Origin: Pelagibacteraceae bacterium AG-404-P08
GTDB taxonomy: Bacteria > Pseudomonadota > Alphaproteobacteria > HIMB59
Direction of reading: 5' to 3'
Assembly: GCA_003216195.1 (NCBI GenBank)
Contig: QCJF01000009.1
Span: forward strand, 1 to 57,204
DNA length: 57,204 nt
Positions 1 to 8,550 of the stretch are shown in pieces. Within the stretch, counting starts at the first letter, position 1, and every line of letters starts with the position of its first letter. The notes beneath the pieces were generated by a model. That model made no database searches. It saw nothing but the letters and a program-made list of their open reading frames with translations, and had not been told where the DNA came from. The position numbers were made by a program, and so were the translations under genes.

Positions 1-1188
1 CCAAAAATGTGGAGAAGCCCTGAACCTAGGGAGTTTTATGATGTCATAATAATTGGTGGTGGAGGTCATGGACTTGGAACTGCTTATTATTTAGCAAAAG
101 AACATGGATTAAAAAATATTGCTGTAATCGAAAAAGGCTGGCTTGGTGGGGGTAACACAGGCAGAAACACCACTATTATAAGATCAAACTATTTATGGGA
201 TGATAGTGCACATTTATATGAACACTCTTTGAAGTTATGGGAAAACCTATCAAGTGAGCTAAATTACAATGTGATGTTTAGTCAAAGAGGAGTTATGAAT
301 TTAGCCCATAACGAACATGATATAAAAGAGATTAAAAGAAGAGTGAGTGCTAATAATTTAAATGGCATTGACTCATTTTGGTTATCTAAAGAGGAAATTC
401 AAAAAAAGGTTCCTATAATGAATACTGACAACTTACGATACCCAGTACTTGGTGCGTCTTACCAACCTCGCGGTGGTGTAGCAAGACACGATGCAATAGC
501 ATGGGGTTTTGCAATGCGCGCTGATGAGTTGGGAGTTGATATAATTCAAAATTGTGAGGCACATCAAATTAGGACTAAAAATGGATTAATAGAGGGTGTC
601 GAAACTTCCAAGGGTTTTTTAAGGGCGAATAAAATTGGAGTTGTTGCTTCAGGTCATACTAGTGTTTTAGCAGAGAGTGCAGGTATCAGATTGCCTTTAC
701 AAAGTAAGCCACTTCAGGCACTTGTTTCTGAACCAATCAAACCCATTATTGATACCGTGGTAATGTCATCTGCAGTTCATGCTTATGTCAGTCAATCTGA
801 CAAAGGTGAATTAGTTATTGGAGCAGGAACAGATAGTTATAATTCTTTCACTCAAAGAGGTGGTTTTAATATTGTTGAAGATACTATAAGAGCTATGGTC
901 GAGCTTTATCCAGTATTTGGCAAAATGAAAATGCTTCGTCAATGGGGCGGTATTGTTGATATCTGCCCAGACGCTAGTCCTATTATTAGTAAATGTGACA
1001 TTGAGGGTTTATTTTTTAATTGTGGCTGGGGAACAGGAGGTTTCAAAGCTACACCTGGAAGTGCAAATGTTTTTGCACATACCATTGCAAAAAATGAACC
1101 TCATCAAATTAATGGTGCTTTTAATCTTGATAGATTTGCAAGTGGAAGATTAGTCGACGAACACGGTGCTGCAGCCGTAGCACATTAA
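1..1188 (+). CDS. soxB: Sarcosine oxidase beta subunit (5' end outside window)
   Basis: Catalytic flavoprotein subunit of heterotetrameric sarcosine oxidase, which demethylates sarcosine to glycine in the cytoplasm. The frame is open through base 1, and the first in-window ATG (position 7) opens with WRSPEP, which in relatives follows about 20 residues. The true start is therefore probably upstream and the gene is cut by the window. Counting from that ATG, the FAD dinucleotide motif GGGGHGLG is at residues 17-24, a VARHDA motif with the His at about 161 matches the covalent-FMN site of the family, and the C-terminal [12 protein letters not shown] is at about 339-350. soxD follows after 5 bases. 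The homologous N-methylglutamate dehydrogenase subunit (mgd) is the main alternative, but no gmaS or mgs genes lie nearby. Confidence 0.93.
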   Translation, partial: PKMWRSPEPREFYDVIIIGGGGHGLGTAYYLAKEHGLKNIAVIEKGWLGGGNTGRNTTIIRSNYLWDDSAHLYEHSLKLWENLSSELNYNVMFSQRGVMNLAHNEHDIKEIKRRVSANNLNGIDSFWLSKEEIQKKVPIMNTDNLRYPVLGASYQPRGGVARHDAIAWGFAMRADELGVDIIQNCEAHQIRTKNGLIEGVETSKGFLRANKIGVVASGHTSVLAESAGIRLPLQSKPLQALVSEPIKPIIDTVVMSSAVHAYVSQSDKGELVIGAGTDSYNSFTQRGGFNIVEDTIRAMVELYPVFGKMKMLRQWGGIVDICPDASPIISKCDIEGLFFNCGWGTGGFKATPGSANVFAHTIAKNEPHQINGAFNLDRFASGRLVDEHGAAAVAH

Positions 1189-1193
1189 TAAAT

Positions 1194-1544
1194 ATGCTTA
1201 TAATTAATTGCCCTTATTGCGGCCCACGAGATCAATCGGAATTCTCAAATGGAGGAGAGGCGCATGTAAAAAGACCCGATGGATCAAAAGAAATTGGTGA
1301 TCGTGAGTGGGGAGAATATGTCTTTATAAGAGCAAATCCAAAAGGTTTGTTTTATGAGCGCTGGGTTCATACACATGGTTGTCGAAAATGGTTTAATTGT
1401 GTTAGAGATACATCTACTGATGAAATTTTGGTGACCTATAAGCTCGATGAAAAAAAACCAAATTTAAATAATTTCAAAAGTGTTGTTAAAACACCATCTG
1501 GGGAACCAGAAGTTGGTTCAGGTAACTTTACGGTTGAAAAATGA
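1194..1544 (+). CDS. soxD: Sarcosine oxidase delta subunit
   Basis: Small zinc-binding subunit of heterotetrameric sarcosine oxidase. The 116-residue length is close to the family norm of about 100. The N-terminus reads INCPYCGPRD, giving Cys6 and Cys9; His59, His61 and Cys63 in the HTHGC segment supply further ligands, as in known SoxD zinc sites. GEAHVKRP is also a family signature. It lies 5 bases after soxB and overlaps the soxA start by 4 bases (ATGA), so the two are probably translationally coupled. The subunit order B-D-A-G is the classical one. Confidence 0.95.
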   Translation: MLIINCPYCGPRDQSEFSNGGEAHVKRPDGSKEIGDREWGEYVFIRANPKGLFYERWVHTHGCRKWFNCVRDTSTDEILVTYKLDEKKPNLNNFKSVVKTPSGEPEVGSGNFTVEK

Positions 1545-4519
1545 AATCCATAAATTTAAAAGAAAATCAATTTATTCAGTTTCATCAAAAAATTAGCTTT
1601 AAGTTTGATGGGGTCAAATATTTTGGCTACAAAGGTGATACTATAGCCTCAGCTCTTTTAAGAAATAATATTAACCTTGTAGGAAGAAGTTTTAAGTACC
1701 ATAGGCCAAGAGGAATTTATACATGTGGTATAGAAGAACCAAATGCTCTAGTCCAAATAATTAGTGAATATTCCGAACCAAACACAAGAGCAACTATAAA
1801 AAAAATTTATGAAGGTATGGAAATTGAAAGTCAAAACAGATGGCCTTCTCTTGAAAACGATTTTGGAAGTATCAATAACTTATTTTCTCCAATTTTTACT
1901 GCTGGTTTTTACTATAAAACATTCATGGGGCCACATAAGAAATTTTGGAAAAATTTGTATGAACCACTTATTAGAAGAGCCGCTGGATTAGGTAAACCTC
2001 CCAAAGATTTCAAAGGCATAAGCAATCATATCCATCACAACGTCGATGTTACAATTATAGGGGGAGGATTAAATGGACTTCTAGTAGCTAAATCTTTCAT
2101 CAATACGAATTATGATGTGTTGTTAATTGACTTTGACGATCAACTTGGTGGCATTATCAATAATTCAAACAAAATATCATTAATAGATAATAAAGAGCCT
2201 AAAGATTGGTTAAAAGAAACTATACAAGAAATAGAGGACTCTAAGAATATAAAGATTTTAAAGAACACACTTGTTACAACTTATAATTACATAAATCATC
2301 TTATAGCAATTGAAGATAGATTTGTTGGCTCTAAACAGATAGAAGGAAAAGTTAATAGCACTTTACATAAGATACGTACAGGTCACACAATATTATGTAA
2401 TGGACACATTGAGAGATTTTTATCTTTTCAAAATAACGATCTCCCAGGCATAATGCTCAGCTCTTCCTTTGAAAAATATATGTGCCGATATGGATTAGCA
2501 CCCTCTAAAGAACCAGTTATTTTCAGTAATAATTCGAATTCAAATAGCTTGGTTTTTAGTCTAATAAAAGCTGGTTTAAAACCAAAAGCATATATCGACT
2601 CACGATCCGGGGAAGAAATTGAGCCAAATTTGTTTGACTTGATAAGAATAAATGATGTTCCTCTCTACACAAATTCACAAATAAAAGGAGCATTTGGAAA
2701 TAAAAAAATTGAAAAAATTCTTGTTGAGGATAGTTCTGGTGCTTTAAATGAAATTAAATGTGACTGCTTATGTTTGTCAGGTGGAATAAATCCAGATGTT
2801 CACTTGTTTACTCAATCAAAAGGTTTATTAGATTGGGATGAGAAAGATTTAACTTACAAGCCATCAAAACCTTTTCAACCTACCATAACTCTTGGTTCTG
2901 CTTCAGGACAATTTAATTTTGATAATTTAAATTCTGATATAAATAAAAAATTAAAAACTTTTAAAGTCAAACAATTAGACGTAAAACTCGAATTAAATAC
3001 AAACACTAAGTACAACATTGAAAAATTGTGGGAGGTCTCTCCGCAAAAGAAATCATTATGGGCTAAATCATTTATCGACTTACAAAATGATGTAACAACT
3101 AAAGATATCCGTCAAGCAATAACAGAGGGTTTTGATAGAATTGAACATTTAAAAAGATATACAACAAATAGCATGGGAACCGATCAAGGTAAAATTAGTA
3201 GTATTAACGCACTGGGAATAGTTTCTGATCTTCTTGATAAAAAAGTAAATGAAGTTGGCACAACTATTTATCGACCGCCCTATGCTCCTTTAAGTTTTTC
3301 TGCAATAGCTGGTAGAAATTGCTATGAGTTTTATGACCCAGAGAGAAAATCACCAATACATAGTTGGCACTTAAAAAATGGTGCAATTTTTGAGGATGTT
3401 GGGCAATGGAAAAGGCCGTGGTATTTTCAAATTAATAAGGAAGAGTCGATGCATGATGCTGTTCAACGAGAGAGCAAAAATGTAAGAGAAAACGCAGGTA
3501 TTTTAGATGGGAGCACATTAGGAAAAATTGAGATCAAAGGTGAAGATGCATTAGAATTTATGAATTTAATTTACACAAACAGTTTTACTAAAATGAAACA
3601 AGGTTCTGCAAGATATGCTCTTATGTTGGGGGAAGATGGAATGGTAAAAGATGACGGGATAATTTGTAAAATTTCTGATCAGCATTTTATTGCCACTACA
3701 ACTACTGGAGGTGCTGCTACTGTTTTAGGTTGCATGGAAGAATATGCTCAAACCGAGTGGCCAAATTTAAAAGTTTTTATGAACTCGATTACTGAGCAAT
3801 ATGCAACTTTCAACATTAGTGGGCCAAATACCAGAGAAATTATGAAAAAAGCCTTTCCAAATATCAATTTTAGCAATGAAGAGTTTCCATTTATGACTTT
3901 CCAATTTCATGAATTTAATGGTGTTCCAATACGAATTCTAAGAGCAAGTTTTACCGGGGAGTTAGGTTACGAAATATATATTCCATCAAATAGTGCCCCT
4001 AAAATTTGGGATAATATTCAAAGTTTAGGAAAAGAATTTGGTCTTGCTCCCTACGGCACGGAGGCAATGCATCTTTTAAGGGCAGAAAAGGGTTACATTA
4101 TTGTTGGCCAAGACACAGATGGTTCTATAACGCCAATAGATTTGGGACTTAGCTGGATGATTGGTAAATCAAAAAAAGATTTTTTAGGTAAAAGATCACT
4201 TACTCGGTCTGATACTATAAGAGAAGATAGGAAACAACTTGTTGGTATCATTCCCTCGAATAAAGCCGATAAACTTGAGGAAGGACAACATATCATTCTT
4301 GATAAAGAAATTAAGTCTCCTGTCCCAATGCTTGGTCATATTACATCTTGTTATCATAGTTCTACATTAGGTCATGATTTTGCATTAGCTGTTATCAAAA
4401 ATGGCCACTCTATGATTGGAACAAAAGCTTACGCTTCTACATCAAGTATGAGTACAACTGGTGTGGATATAGTAAAACCCGTTTTTTATGATGAAGATAA
4501 TAAAAGGTTAGTTTCATGA
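1541..4519 (+). CDS. soxA: Sarcosine oxidase alpha subunit
   Basis: Large subunit (992 residues, usual family size) that binds NAD and carries the folate-binding site receiving the methyl group as 5,10-methylene-tetrahydrofolate. The N-terminal ferredoxin-like part contains GRSFKYHRPRG (about 48-58). A Rossmann motif, IIGGGLNG, sits near 172-180. The C-terminal third (about 655-990) is a GcvT-type aminomethyltransferase domain, with FTGELGYEIY as the typical motif. The alternative within the family is N-methylglutamate dehydrogenase subunit C; the dimethylglycine-type dehydrogenase downstream favours sarcosine. It overlaps soxD and soxG by 4 bases each. Confidence 0.95.
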   Translation: MKSINLKENQFIQFHQKISFKFDGVKYFGYKGDTIASALLRNNINLVGRSFKYHRPRGIYTCGIEEPNALVQIISEYSEPNTRATIKKIYEGMEIESQNRWPSLENDFGSINNLFSPIFTAGFYYKTFMGPHKKFWKNLYEPLIRRAAGLGKPPKDFKGISNHIHHNVDVTIIGGGLNGLLVAKSFINTNYDVLLIDFDDQLGGIINNSNKISLIDNKEPKDWLKETIQEIEDSKNIKILKNTLVTTYNYINHLIAIEDRFVGSKQIEGKVNSTLHKIRTGHTILCNGHIERFLSFQNNDLPGIMLSSSFEKYMCRYGLAPSKEPVIFSNNSNSNSLVFSLIKAGLKPKAYIDSRSGEEIEPNLFDLIRINDVPLYTNSQIKGAFGNKKIEKILVEDSSGALNEIKCDCLCLSGGINPDVHLFTQSKGLLDWDEKDLTYKPSKPFQPTITLGSASGQFNFDNLNSDINKKLKTFKVKQLDVKLELNTNTKYNIEKLWEVSPQKKSLWAKSFIDLQNDVTTKDIRQAITEGFDRIEHLKRYTTNSMGTDQGKISSINALGIVSDLLDKKVNEVGTTIYRPPYAPLSFSAIAGRNCYEFYDPERKSPIHSWHLKNGAIFEDVGQWKRPWYFQINKEESMHDAVQRESKNVRENAGILDGSTLGKIEIKGEDALEFMNLIYTNSFTKMKQGSARYALMLGEDGMVKDDGIICKISDQHFIATTTTGGAATVLGCMEEYAQTEWPNLKVFMNSITEQYATFNISGPNTREIMKKAFPNINFSNEEFPFMTFQFHEFNGVPIRILRASFTGELGYEIYIPSNSAPKIWDNIQSLGKEFGLAPYGTEAMHLLRAEKGYIIVGQDTDGSITPIDLGLSWMIGKSKKDFLGKRSLTRSDTIREDRKQLVGIIPSNKADKLEEGQHIILDKEIKSPVPMLGHITSCYHSSTLGHDFALAVIKNGHSMIGTKAYASTSSMSTTGVDIVKPVFYDEDNKRLVS

Positions 4520-5037
4520 CTGAAGTAATCCGATCTGATGGTATTGAAATAAAAAAAAAAGTTATTCAACAAATTATATTAAGAGGATCTGGTGACTCAA
4601 AATTTAATAATCACATAAATAAATCTTTAAAACTTTTACCACCATCAGATAATTTAAGGATAATTTCAAATGATAATTATACTTTAGCAAAAATGTCTTT
4701 TGATCAATGGAATTTAATATTTGAAAAAGAAATTGAAATTAAAAAGCTCAACAAAATCTTAGATGATTTAAATAAATCACCCTTAATATTAGCTACAAAT
4801 ATTTCTGACTCACAAGTATTTTTTGAAATTCAAGGTAAAAATAGTTTTGATATATTAAATAAATTAACGCATTTTGACTTTAGAGAAAAATCCTTTAAAA
4901 AATCTACTGCCGCACAAACATTATTAGCTAGAGTAGACTGTTCTATTTTTAATCTTGATCTTAAATTGTTACTTAGTTGTAATCGATCATTTGCTGACTA
5001 TCTTGAGGATCGTCTTATTGACGCGGTTAACTATTAA
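4516..5037 (+). CDS. soxG: Sarcosine oxidase gamma subunit
   Basis: Gamma subunit of the heterotetrameric enzyme, 173 residues, in the expected last position of the soxBDAG operon with a 4-base ATGA overlap to soxA. The sequence is weakly conserved, as is normal for this subunit. It is lysine- and asparagine-rich, and its C-terminal half (from about residue 95) resembles a shortened GcvT-like fold. Identification rests mainly on position and length, with family features as support. Confidence 0.85.
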   Translation: MTEVIRSDGIEIKKKVIQQIILRGSGDSKFNNHINKSLKLLPPSDNLRIISNDNYTLAKMSFDQWNLIFEKEIEIKKLNKILDDLNKSPLILATNISDSQVFFEIQGKNSFDILNKLTHFDFREKSFKKSTAAQTLLARVDCSIFNLDLKLLLSCNRSFADYLEDRLIDAVNY

Positions 5038-5050
5038 GTTTTTTTTCATA

Positions 5051-5080
5051 TTGACATCAAATTTTGGAACTGATTAGGTA
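5051..5080 (+). promoter_or_regulatory. Possible sigma70-type promoter for the dimethylglycine dehydrogenase gene
   Basis: A perfect TTGACA lies at 5051-5056 in the 58-base gap between soxG and the next gene. The best -10 candidate at 17-base spacing is TTAGGT (5074-5079), which is poor, so only the -35 box is convincing. It would allow expression of the flavoprotein, MetF-like and DmdA-like genes apart from soxBDAG. Confidence 0.3.
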
Positions 5081-5095
5081 TTTACAGGGTAACAA

Positions 5096-7570
5096 ATGGC
5101 AAGAAAATCAAGAATAATAATCGTTGGTAGTGGTATTGTTGGAGCAAGCACCGCCTATCATTTAGCTAAATTGGGTTGGAAAGATATGGTTATACTTGAT
5201 CAAGGGCCATTGTTTGAAACCGGAGGATCTACAAGTCATGCACCAGGAGGTGTGTTTCAAACTAATCCTTCACGAATGATGTGTAAATTTGCACAGTACA
5301 CAGTTGACTTACTTAGATCCTTATCATTTGAGGACAAACCTTGTTTTCATACTGTTGGGGGAATTGAAGTATCAAAGACAAAAGAAAGACATCAAGACCT
5401 GTATCGAAAACTAGGTATAGCTCACAGTTATGGATTAACTGATGCAAAAATTATTACTCCAGATGAAGTTTTAAAAATGAGCCCCTATATTGATCCAGAA
5501 AAAATTCATGGGGGATATTATGTTCCAACTGATGGTTTAGCAGCACCCGTAAGAGCAGTTAGAGCAATGGCAAAATATGTGACTGATTTAAAAGCAGGCG
5601 AATTTTTTGGTGATACAGCAGTTAATGGTTTTAAAATTCAGAATAATCAAATTCGTGGCGTGCAAACGTCTAAGGGTGATTATGAAGCCGACATTGTGCT
5701 TGTCTCAACTGGTATCTGGGCTCCAAAAATGGGAAGACTTGCTAACATATCATTACCTTTAGTTCCATGTGAGCATCAAATGGTGTGGTTAGAGCCGTTT
5801 GAAGAATTGAAAGAATTTAAAGCTGATCACAAGGAGGCTTTGGTTGAACATGCATTGATGCGTCACCAAGATTACAGTCTCTATTTCAGACAATGGAATG
5901 ATACTTATGTTATCGGAAATTATCGACATGAACCAAGAATTTTAGAGTCAGAAGAACTAAAGAAACCTGAGGATGCTGAAGAAATGCCCTCACTGGTAGA
6001 CTTTAGACCTGATGATTTTGAAGGTGCACATAAAGAGTCGAATTGGTTGTTCCCAAGATTTTCTGAAAAAAAACTTACAAAAAAAATTAATGGAATTTTT
6101 TCATTTACAACTGATGGTAACCCTTTAATGGGTGAGACAAGTGTAAAAGGTTTGTGGACCGCCAATGCTGTATGGATTACACATGCTGGTGGTGTTGGAA
6201 AAGCGATGGCAGAATGGATAGTGAATGGTGAGCCTGAACTTGATGTTCGCCAAGGAGACATAAATCGTTTTCATCAACATCATCATGTCAGGAAATATCT
6301 AAGATCAAGAGGTAAACAAAATTATAAAGAGGTATATGACATTATTCACCCGCTTCAACAAATGGAGCAGCCAAGACCACTACGAAGAAGTCCATTTTAC
6401 GCTCGATTAGAAGGACAAAAAGCACATTTCTTTGAGACAATGGGCTGGGAAAGGCCTCAATGGTATGAGTCAAATGCTGAATTAATGAAAGGTAAAAACT
6501 TTCCAAATAGAACAGGCTGGGCTGCAAAATATTGGTCACCGATTCAAGCAGCTGAACATCTTGTAACAAGACAAACAGGCGCCATGTTTGATATTACAGG
6601 ATTTGTGAAAATTGAAGTAAGTGGAAAAGGTGCTCTTAAATTATTGCAGAAAGTTTGCACAAATAATATTGATGTTGCCGTAGGTAAAGTTGTTTATAGC
6701 GTAATTTCTAATATGTATGGTGGTATAAAGAGTGATCTTACAATTAGCAGACTTGAGGAAGATAAATTTTGGGTCTTGGCAGGAGCTGGGAATGGAATGA
6801 TTGATATTAGTTGGCTTCGAGCAAATGCTCCTGATGATGAAAGTGTTCAGATCATAGATTGGACATCTGCTTTTGCTGGTATTGGCTTATGGGGACCAAA
6901 TTCAAGATCTGTTCTTGAAAAACTGTGTGATGACGATGATGTATCTAACGAAGGTTTTCCATTTTTCCATATTAAAAAGATTTCTATCAGTAACATTCCC
7001 TGTGTTGCTGTAAGAATATCTTATATAGGTGAATTAGGTTGGGAAATATATACACCTACTGAGTATGGATTATCATTATGGGATGAACTTCGAGAAACTT
7101 CAAGAGAGTTCAACATGATTTGTTCTGGAGCTGGTGCTTTTGAATCACTCAGATTGGAGAAAGGCTATAGATCACTGGGTACAGATATTCATACTAATTA
7201 CAACCCTTATGAGTCAGGCTTAGGCTTTACGGTGAAGCTTAAAAAAGAAAATGAGTTTATTGGCAAGACTGCACTTCAAAAAATAAAAGAAAAACCAATT
7301 GAAAAAAAACTTACTTGTATGATTATCGATGATCCTGAAGGAATGGCCTTAGGCACAGAACCAATATATTCAAATGGTAAAGCTGTAGGGTACGTAACGA
7401 GTACAAATTATGGCTATTTTGTTGATAAACACATTGTTTATGGATATTTACCAACAGAAGTTTCAGAAAAAGGAAATAAATTAGAGGTTGAGTACTTTGG
7501 CAAAAGGTATCCATTAACAATTACTGAAGAGCCTTTGTTGGACCCAGAAAATAATAGATTAAAGTCTTAA
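5096..7570 (+). CDS. Dimethylglycine/sarcosine dehydrogenase-type flavoprotein with GcvT domain
   Basis: Two-module oxidative demethylase of 824 residues. An N-terminal DAO-type FAD domain begins with the motif VGSGIVGAST (about 10-19) and has STSHAPGG near 46-53, the place where mammalian dimethylglycine and sarcosine dehydrogenases carry their FAD-linked His. A C-terminal GcvT-like folate domain spans about 450-815, with YIGELGWEIYT as its motif. This is the architecture of dimethylglycine dehydrogenase, sarcosine dehydrogenase and dimethylglycine oxidase. Next to soxBDAG the most economical role is dimethylglycine to sarcosine, feeding sarcosine oxidase, but the exact N-methyl substrate cannot be read from sequence. 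The ATG at 5096 is the natural start. Confidence 0.85.
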   Translation: MARKSRIIIVGSGIVGASTAYHLAKLGWKDMVILDQGPLFETGGSTSHAPGGVFQTNPSRMMCKFAQYTVDLLRSLSFEDKPCFHTVGGIEVSKTKERHQDLYRKLGIAHSYGLTDAKIITPDEVLKMSPYIDPEKIHGGYYVPTDGLAAPVRAVRAMAKYVTDLKAGEFFGDTAVNGFKIQNNQIRGVQTSKGDYEADIVLVSTGIWAPKMGRLANISLPLVPCEHQMVWLEPFEELKEFKADHKEALVEHALMRHQDYSLYFRQWNDTYVIGNYRHEPRILESEELKKPEDAEEMPSLVDFRPDDFEGAHKESNWLFPRFSEKKLTKKINGIFSFTTDGNPLMGETSVKGLWTANAVWITHAGGVGKAMAEWIVNGEPELDVRQGDINRFHQHHHVRKYLRSRGKQNYKEVYDIIHPLQQMEQPRPLRRSPFYARLEGQKAHFFETMGWERPQWYESNAELMKGKNFPNRTGWAAKYWSPIQAAEHLVTRQTGAMFDITGFVKIEVSGKGALKLLQKVCTNNIDVAVGKVVYSVISNMYGGIKSDLTISRLEEDKFWVLAGAGNGMIDISWLRANAPDDESVQIIDWTSAFAGIGLWGPNSRSVLEKLCDDDDVSNEGFPFFHIKKISISNIPCVAVRISYIGELGWEIYTPTEYGLSLWDELRETSREFNMICSGAGAFESLRLEKGYRSLGTDIHTNYNPYESGLGFTVKLKKENEFIGKTALQKIKEKPIEKKLTCMIIDDPEGMALGTEPIYSNGKAVGYVTSTNYGYFVDKHIVYGYLPTEVSEKGNKLEVEYFGKRYPLTITEEPLLDPENNRLKS

Positions 7571-7588
7571 CTATTATATTTTAAAAAT

Positions 7589-8470
7589 ATGATCAAAGAT
7601 AATATCGTTTCTTTAGTAGATGGCTTTACCATAGAGTTAAACCCAAAAGTAAGACACAAACTAAAGTCTATCCCTCTAGATAAAAAAAATAATGTCTACA
7701 TAACATATTTACCTGACGCTACGGAAAACGATATCTTAGAAACTGTTGATTTTGTATCTAAACAAGAATTAACTCCTATTACTCATTTGCCTGCAAGGAC
7801 TATGAGAGATTTAGATCATGTTTCAGACTTCCTAAAAGAACTAAGAAATAGAACAGATAGCAAAAAAATTCTTGTTATAGGTGGTGGTGGTAATCAGAAT
7901 GGATCAGTATCATCCTCGCTGGAAATACTAGAGTCTGGTTTATTAAAGGATAATGAATTTGAAGAGATAGGAGTAGCTGGGCACCCAGAGGGTTCACCTG
8001 ATATTGATCAAAATACTGTCAACGAATTTTTAGATAAAAAATATGAATTATCAAAAAATAAAAATTTAAGTTTAGAACTTGTTACTCAATTTTTTTTTAA
8101 TGCCGAACCATTTATTAAATGGTGCAAATTTTTAGATAATTCAAATATAAAATTACCCGTCAGAGTAGGCTTTCCAGGCCCAGCGTCTTTTAAAACACTT
8201 CTTAATTTTGGGATAATGAGTGGTGTTGGAAATTCATTAAGTTTTCTTAAAAAGAACTCATCTAAAGTAACTGACCTTCTAACAAAAACTTCAAACGATG
8301 AAATGTTTATTGAGTTAGCAAATTTCTCTAAAGAACAAAGTTCATTTAAAAATTTTCACTGCTTTCCTTTTGGTGGCTTCGAGAAGACCTGTCATTGGTT
8401 AAATGCTCTTCAAAATGGTGATTTTACCATGGAAAATGACAAAATAGTCCTCCACAACAAAATCTTTTAA
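7589..8470 (+). CDS. Methylenetetrahydrofolate reductase-like protein
   Basis: MetF-superfamily flavoprotein of 293 residues, expected to interconvert 5,10-methylene- and 5-methyl-tetrahydrofolate. Family motifs include HLPARTMRD (about 65-73), in the place of the folate/FAD-contacting segment, and QFFFNAEPF (about 166-174), close to the MetF QFFFD motif. The latter half, with GFPGPASF, differs from housekeeping MetF and resembles copies found with demethylation genes in marine alphaproteobacteria. It is 18 bases after the dehydrogenase and lies between two folate-dependent demethylase genes, so a role in disposing of folate-bound methyl groups is likely. Direction of the reaction and cofactor are not known. 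Confidence 0.8.
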   Translation: MIKDNIVSLVDGFTIELNPKVRHKLKSIPLDKKNNVYITYLPDATENDILETVDFVSKQELTPITHLPARTMRDLDHVSDFLKELRNRTDSKKILVIGGGGNQNGSVSSSLEILESGLLKDNEFEEIGVAGHPEGSPDIDQNTVNEFLDKKYELSKNKNLSLELVTQFFFNAEPFIKWCKFLDNSNIKLPVRVGFPGPASFKTLLNFGIMSGVGNSLSFLKKNSSKVTDLLTKTSNDEMFIELANFSKEQSSFKNFHCFPFGGFEKTCHWLNALQNGDFTMENDKIVLHNKIF

Positions 8471-8540
8471 GTTCAAATTTTTCGATTGCATAGACCTTAA
8501 AAAGAAATTAATTTTCAAAAATTGCTACTGCATTTTTTAT

Positions 8541-8546
8541 AGGAGG
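8541..8546 (+). promoter_or_regulatory. Strong ribosome binding site of the DmdA-like gene
   Basis: AGGAGG lies 4 bases before the ATG at 8551. It is unusually strong for this window, where most genes overlap or lack a clear Shine-Dalgarno sequence, and suggests high translation of this gene. Confidence 0.7.
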
Positions 8547-8550
8547 ATAT

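Noticed and set aside
5920-6261. 113-codon minus-strand open frame inside the dimethylglycine-type dehydrogenase gene
   Set aside because: Shadow of a conserved coding region; serine- and proline-rich translation typical of antisense reading.
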